A DNA stretch of 20,018 nucleotides from a virus: IMG/VR virus record IMGVR_UViG_3300001679_000080, positions 1-20,018 of that record; one strand, given 5' to 3'. The notes beneath the pieces were generated by a model. That model was not told the DNA's origin. It did not search any database and saw only the letters and a list, made by a program, of their open reading frames with translations. This document shows positions 17,267 to 20,018 of the stretch, one piece after another. How positions within the stretch are numbered: position 1 is the first letter of the stretch; each line of letters begins with the position of its first letter. A program made the position numbers and the translations under genes.

Positions 17267-18652
17267 CTATGCTAATAGATCTGTCAACCCGCGGGCGGAA
17301 AGGTCTTCCTTTGCGGCAACCACTTCATCATATATTTTCGTCACGATGCTCTTCTTGGCGTGGTTCTTACCGTCTTGCTCATAAGCAGACATGCCGCGCT
17401 CAAGCGGAATGCCTTTTGAAGTGTCGTCGTTGTACAGGGGGTATGCTTGCCCTTTCCTATTTTTATGTATTTCAGAGTACTGAATAGGTACGCCGGCCCA
17501 TTCGTATGATATCGATTGGGCTGCCTGGTCGGCTTCGTCGTGGTTCCCAGCAAAATACTGCCCTGTCCGACCCTGTTTAAATAACAAGTTTACCAACGCT
17601 ATCGCCTCTTGGTTATCAGGGGAATACATTTCTTTGTTCAATTCCTCGATCGTAATGCTCTCGTCGTTCTTAACGATCATGTTGATGACGCCTTCGAGAG
17701 TGGGGTGTGTCTGCTGATATTTTCCCGTAGCGAAGAGGATCGTGGATCCTGTTTTCTGTTTTTCTATTATCTCGCCAATAGTAACCTGAGTGTGATCTTT
17801 ACCGAAAACCTCTGTGATGCTTGTGAACGCGTAGGTTGTTCTGATTTTTCCCGAGGGAAGATCCGTGAAGATCTTGCGGTTTCCAATATCATAGTCTCCG
17901 CCCGATTCGGAGCCGGCTATAGTCTCCATAAGCTTCTGAAAAACCTTTTCCTCTGCTAACTTCTTGTAGCTCTCCCAGGTTATTTTTGGACCTTTCAGGC
18001 CGCGGGAAAGTTGGTCGGCTTGGGAGCGAAAGGTCCCCGAAGAAGAGTTCCCTCCGCCTCCGGTCGCAGTCCCTCGATTGTTCGAAAATTTAGCTTTTAA
18101 ACTCCCGGCACGGTTCAAACCTCTTAGTTCAATGACCTTTTTTCCAATTGCAATAATTTTGGGATTCTTTAACTTTTGCTGATTAGCAAAAATTACTTGT
18201 ACATATGTGCCGGCGGCGATGGCTCTCATGTTATCGTTGGCTGGAATACTAGCATCCAATATAGCGTTAGGAAGAGTCATAACCCGCTGCGCGTTAGTGA
18301 ATTCGCCGGCGGCTCCTCTATCACTAAAGTTGATGCAGCGCGGCTCTATTTCCGGTATATAGATCTTGTATATATAATATAGAACCAGATCTGGCGGGTC
18401 GCTTAAATATTCTATAAGTGCCTGGTTGCTCTGCAATGTGGGCGAGTTAGTGGCTATGGTTGCCATAATGACTCCATCATAAACGCTTTTGCCTTTTAAA
18501 ACATCGGGTGTATAATAATCCTCCAGGGCTTTAGATATTGCAGTCGTTGTAGAGAGGGTTTGCCGATTTCCGACCGGAGTCTTGTCGCTTATTGTCAGAT
18601 CATTAAACGCGCCATAAGTTTCAAAGATATCGTCTGGTTTTAATTCAGCCAT
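17267..18652 (-). CDS. 5: Baseplate hub protein with OB-fold-like domain and lambda-R-like lysozyme domain
   Basis: 461 residues. Residues ~88-176 (LVLYYIYKIYIPEIEP, then MTLPNAILDASIP, AAGTYVQVIFANQQ, NPKIIAIGKKV) look like the gp5-type OB-fold of baseplate hubs. A Gly/Ser-rich linker (~193-208) leads to a lysozyme domain (~236-400). This carries AGSESGG with candidate catalytic E249, ATGKYQ (308-313), NQEAIAL (347-353) and EWAGVP (384-389). The same order of motifs (E-x-x, GRYQ, QDAVAL, WASLP) occurs in the lambda R endolysin/transglycosylase. The inferred role is local peptidoglycan cleavage at the tail tip during DNA injection, like T4 gp5 but with a different lysozyme fold. The start at 18652 lies four bases after the SGNH stop and has no clear Shine-Dalgarno, so it is probably translationally coupled. 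A diverged second copy of its first ~125 residues lies inverted at 19578. Confidence 0.85.
   Translation of the reverse strand: MAELKPDDIFETYGAFNDLTISDKTPVGNRQTLSTTTAISKALEDYYTPDVLKGKSVYDGVIMATIATNSPTLQSNQALIEYLSDPPDLVLYYIYKIYIPEIEPRCINFSDRGAAGEFTNAQRVMTLPNAILDASIPANDNMRAIAAGTYVQVIFANQQKLKNPKIIAIGKKVIELRGLNRAGSLKAKFSNNRGTATGGGGNSSSGTFRSQADQLSRGLKGPKITWESYKKLAEEKVFQKLMETIAGSESGGDYDIGNRKIFTDLPSGKIRTTYAFTSITEVFGKDHTQVTIGEIIEKQKTGSTILFATGKYQQTHPTLEGVINMIVKNDESITIEELNKEMYSPDNQEAIALVNLLFKQGRTGQYFAGNHDEADQAAQSISYEWAGVPIQYSEIHKNRKGQAYPLYNDDTSKGIPLERGMSAYEQDGKNHAKKSIVTKIYDEVVAAKEDLSARGLTDLLA
18272..18344 (+). repeat. Internal copy of 73-base direct repeat
   Basis: This stretch is identical, base for base, to 19946-20018. 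Here it is antisense to codons ~103-127 of the hub lysozyme gene (around GEFTNAQRVMT). Its left end, AAGAGTCATAAC, has a reverse complement that resembles the same codons in the second hub copy. This offers a microhomology for the fold-back at 19946. Confidence 0.95.
18365..18505. repeat. Inverted near-identical block shared with 19725-19865
   Basis: The reverse complement of this stretch matches 19725-19865 over 141 bases with 5 mismatches, all clustered in a 10-base gap between an exact 58-base block (18448-18505) and an exact 73-base block (18365-18437). It covers hub residues 50-96 (DVLKGKSVYDG to YIYK). The flanks on both sides are far more diverged. Confidence 0.95.
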
Positions 18653-18656
18653 TTTG

Positions 18657-19433
18657 CTATGTTACAAATCCTGGCCAGCGCTTCACCCGCAGCATTTCGG
18701 CAAGCTTACGGTGGCCGGCGTGGGATGGATGGAGGCCGTCGCCGCTGGTCAGACCTTTTTTGAACCAATCGCGGGAACCAGGGATAATACGTCCTTCGGA
18801 GTAGGTCGTGTCGTCGTCGTCTGCGGGTGGAGGCCCTACGTTATTTGTGGCGGTCGCGAAGTTGCTCCACTCCAGATAATCAGTGATCAATCCTGAGTCC
18901 TTCCCGGCATTGCGCATCCAATCATTATAGTCGTTAGTATACCCCATAAATTCAACGCGCTCCGGAGCTGTCCAAGCTTCTTGGATGCTTTTATCCCCCA
19001 GCACCTTATCCTTCATGCGCCATCCGTACCAACCATGAAGGGTTACGACATATCTGTTTTCAATCTTCATTTCATCGCGAACGTACTCCAAGACTTGTTT
19101 CATACGCTTATATTGATCTTTCCTCATCCCGTTGGCGCCCCCAAACATTATCACCGAGTCATAATCTGCTGCTATTATACAGCCGGCCTCAACATTTGTT
19201 TTTAAATGGGCAAGTATAGATTTCTTGCCGCCGGCGAAGACCTGGCTGCCTTTTGCTATTCTGTCTAAGTCTAGATTCATGGAGCCCGCGTAGGTCGCAT
19301 CGCCGGCTGCGAAGGAGGCGCCTAAAGCCAGGACTCTCGGTGTCGCCGATTTTGTAGACAGGTGAAGATAACTCTCCTGTTGCTCAGAGGAGCCCCCACT
19401 TTTCTTAGACTTATATACCGGGCCCCCTTGCTG
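18657..19433 (-). CDS. SGNH/GDSL-family hydrolase, 5'-truncated at junction
   Basis: The frame is open from 19433 to the stop at 18657 (258 residues), bounded upstream by a TAG at 19434-19436. It contains no ATG, GTG or TTG before the internal ATG at 19280. That ATG (207 residues) cannot be the true start: the SGNH block I, LALGASFAAGD, with the nucleophile serine codon at 19314-19316, lies upstream of it. Block III is seen as MFGGANG and block V as DGLHPS with catalytic D and H at about 18738 and 18729. So all parts of the Ser-Asp/His site are present. The visible N-terminus (YKSKKSGGSSEQQE) looks like a linker, so this may be the C-terminal domain of a larger protein. SGNH enzymes deacylate carbohydrates and lipids; at a phage tail tip a deacetylase acting on surface glycans is likely. 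It lies four bases before the hub gene. Confidence 0.8.
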   Translation of the reverse strand, partial: QQGGPVYKSKKSGGSSEQQESYLHLSTKSATPRVLALGASFAAGDATYAGSMNLDLDRIAKGSQVFAGGKKSILAHLKTNVEAGCIIAADYDSVIMFGGANGMRKDQYKRMKQVLEYVRDEMKIENRYVVTLHGWYGWRMKDKVLGDKSIQEAWTAPERVEFMGYTNDYNDWMRNAGKDSGLITDYLEWSNFATATNNVGPPPADDDDTTYSEGRIIPGSRDWFKKGLTSGDGLHPSHAGHRKLAEMLRVKRWPGFVT

Positions 19434-19436
19434 CTA
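19409..19436. other. Head-to-head junction between two coding regions
   Basis: The minus-strand SGNH frame ends upstream at a TAG (19434-19436), and the plus-strand gene fragment to the right is closed upstream by a TAG at 19406-19408. Both frames lack a start codon here, so each has lost its 5' end within this short stretch. A GGGCCC palindrome (19420-19425) lies at the join and could be the switching microhomology. It looks like an inverted join, either artefactual or real. Confidence 0.75.
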
Positions 19437-19585
19437 AATTTGTCGAAAACTTGCAGCGCTCGAACGAACAAATGGTAAAACTAGCAGCTATTCTACAACG
19501 ACAGAAAACTTCAAGCGTCGGCCTTACATCTGATGATAAAGAACAGCTCTTTGATCTCTTAAACGAGGGTCAGGAAGATGTCTGA
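19427..19585 (+). pseudogene. C-terminal fragment of an unidentified gene upstream of second hub copy
   Basis: A plus-strand frame running from the junction to a TGA at 19583-19585 encodes about 52 residues: LAAKFVENLQRSNEQMVKLA, then AILQRQKTSSVG, then LTSDDKEQLFDLLNEGQEDV. It is helical and charged, with a coiled-coil look, and I recognise no family. It has no start of its own (the first ATG is internal, near 19472). Its stop overlaps the ATG of the second hub copy by eight bases, which is a normal operon arrangement. So this is probably the true 3' end of the gene that precedes that hub variant. It differs entirely from the SGNH protein that precedes the first hub gene. Confidence 0.6.
19565..19569 (+). 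promoter_or_regulatory. Ribosome binding site of second hub copy
   Basis: GAGGG lies eight bases before the ATG at 19578, inside the end of the upstream gene. It supports a functional start for this variant. Confidence 0.5.
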
Positions 19586-19724
19586 ACTCAAACCAGATGA
19601 TATATTCGAAACGTACGGCGCTTTTAATGACCTAACTATTGGGGATAATGATCCCATTGGCGATCGCCAAACTCTGAGCGCTACCCAGGCTCTTTCGGGT
19701 TGGCTAGAAAGCTTTTACACTCCT

Positions 19725-19865
19725 GATGTTTTAAAAGGCAAAAGCGTTTATGATGGAGTCATTATGGCAACCATAGCCACTACTTCTCCTATATTGCAGA
19801 GCAACCAGGCACTTATAGAATATTTAAGCGACCCGCCAGATCTGGTTCTATATTATATATACAAG
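19725..19865. repeat. Inverted near-identical block shared with 18365-18505
   Basis: This is the plus-strand partner of the 141-base block in the first hub gene, with exact matches of 58 (19725-19782) and 73 (19793-19865) bases. The left edge is abrupt: identity falls to about 62% immediately upstream. Confidence 0.95.
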
Positions 19866-19945
19866 GTCTATATACCGGAAGTAGAACCACGTTGTATTAG
19901 TTTTAGCGATCGCGAGGGTCCTGTCGGAGAGTTCACCAATGCTCA

Positions 19946-20018
19946 AAGAGTCATAACCCGCTGCGCGTTAGTGAATTCGCCGGCGGCTCCTCTATCACTA
20001 AAGTTGATGCAGCGCGGC
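19946..20018 (+). repeat. Terminal copy of 73-base direct repeat; fold-back junction
   Basis: Identical to 18272-18344 up to the last base of the window. The hub variant to the left runs in sense, while this part is antisense to the same codons of the first hub gene. The two flanks (about 19880-19950 and 19955-20018) therefore form an imperfect palindrome with almost no loop. Confidence 0.95.

Larger units (their letters stand above)
19578..20018 (+). pseudogene. Second, diverged N-terminus of the hub lysozyme gene (chimeric, cut by fold-back)
   Basis: The ATG at 19578 opens a frame to the window end. Residues 1-126 align with the 461-residue hub protein almost without gaps (one extra codon near DREGPVGEF): SELKPDDIFETYGAFNDLTI, then a variable part (~21-49), then residues 50-96 almost identical, then KVYIPEVEPRCISFSD. 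At nucleotide level the first 147 bases differ at about 56 sites, many silent. The next 141 bases differ at 5. The following stretch diverges again. From about 19946 the sequence is no longer hub-coding but an antisense copy of the first hub gene, so the last ~20 residues are spurious. The lysozyme part is absent. It is either a second hub allele from the same genome or a related phage, or part of a chimeric contig end. Confidence 0.8.

Noticed and set aside
18657-19280. 207-residue SGNH protein starting at ATG 19280
   Set aside because: The catalytic serine block is upstream and in frame, so this ATG is internal.
18272-19954. Site-specific invertible tail cassette (Mu Gin-like)
   Set aside because: No invertase gene and no matching crossover sites at both edges are visible; the diverged copies join at simple microhomologies. 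Not excluded, but less likely.
19946-20018. 73-base repeat as a phage direct terminal repeat or circular overlap
   Set aside because: The partner copy is internal (18272-18344), not at base 1, and the junction is a fold-back.

Overview
The window is the baseplate and tail-tip module of a contractile-tailed (T4-like) bacteriophage, most likely assembled from an environmental, probably marine, sample. The evidence is a run of baseplate genes with recognisable T4/P2 counterparts (gp25, gp6, a gp5-like hub lysozyme, a gpI/gp7-like wedge protein), all on the minus strand with gaps of 0 to about 40 bases, so they read as one transcription unit. No bacterial housekeeping gene, tRNA, integrase, transposase or CRISPR array is visible. 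The marine assignment is an impression from protein style and is not proven.

Layout in transcription order (right to left): a 5'-truncated SGNH-hydrolase gene (19433-18657); a 461-residue hub protein with an OB-fold-like N-terminus and a lambda-R-like lysozyme domain (18652-17267); a 328-residue spike-like protein with an HxH motif (17241-16255); a 1664-residue orphan virion protein (16252-11258); gp25-like wedge protein (11215-10814); gp6/gpJ-like wedge protein (10787-8994); a 513-residue protein with a DNRLRE-like beta domain (8994-7453); and a giant LamG/concanavalin-A-like protein that starts at 7445 and is still open at base 1 (at least 2481 residues). I checked that frame line by line and found no stop. 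The left 7.4 kb is therefore one gene, and the small ORFs there are shadows.

Functionally, the hub lysozyme and spike would form the membrane-piercing centre. The gp25, gp6 and giant gpI-like proteins would form the wedges around it. The LamG, DNRLRE-like and SGNH domains are likely surface-binding or surface-modifying parts facing the host envelope.

The last 0.6 kb (about 19420-20018) is the anomaly. At about 19409-19436 the minus-strand SGNH gene meets a plus-strand gene fragment head to head, and both lose their 5' ends there. The plus strand then carries the end of an unknown gene followed by a second, diverged N-terminus of the hub gene (19578 to about 19954). This second copy is a mosaic: about 62% nucleotide identity to the first copy, then an abrupt 141-base block with only 5 mismatches, then diverged again. 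It then folds back into a 73-base exact copy of 18272-18344, which ends the window. This could be a chimeric end from amplification or assembly, or a real rearrangement between two hub-gene variants. The sequence alone cannot decide.
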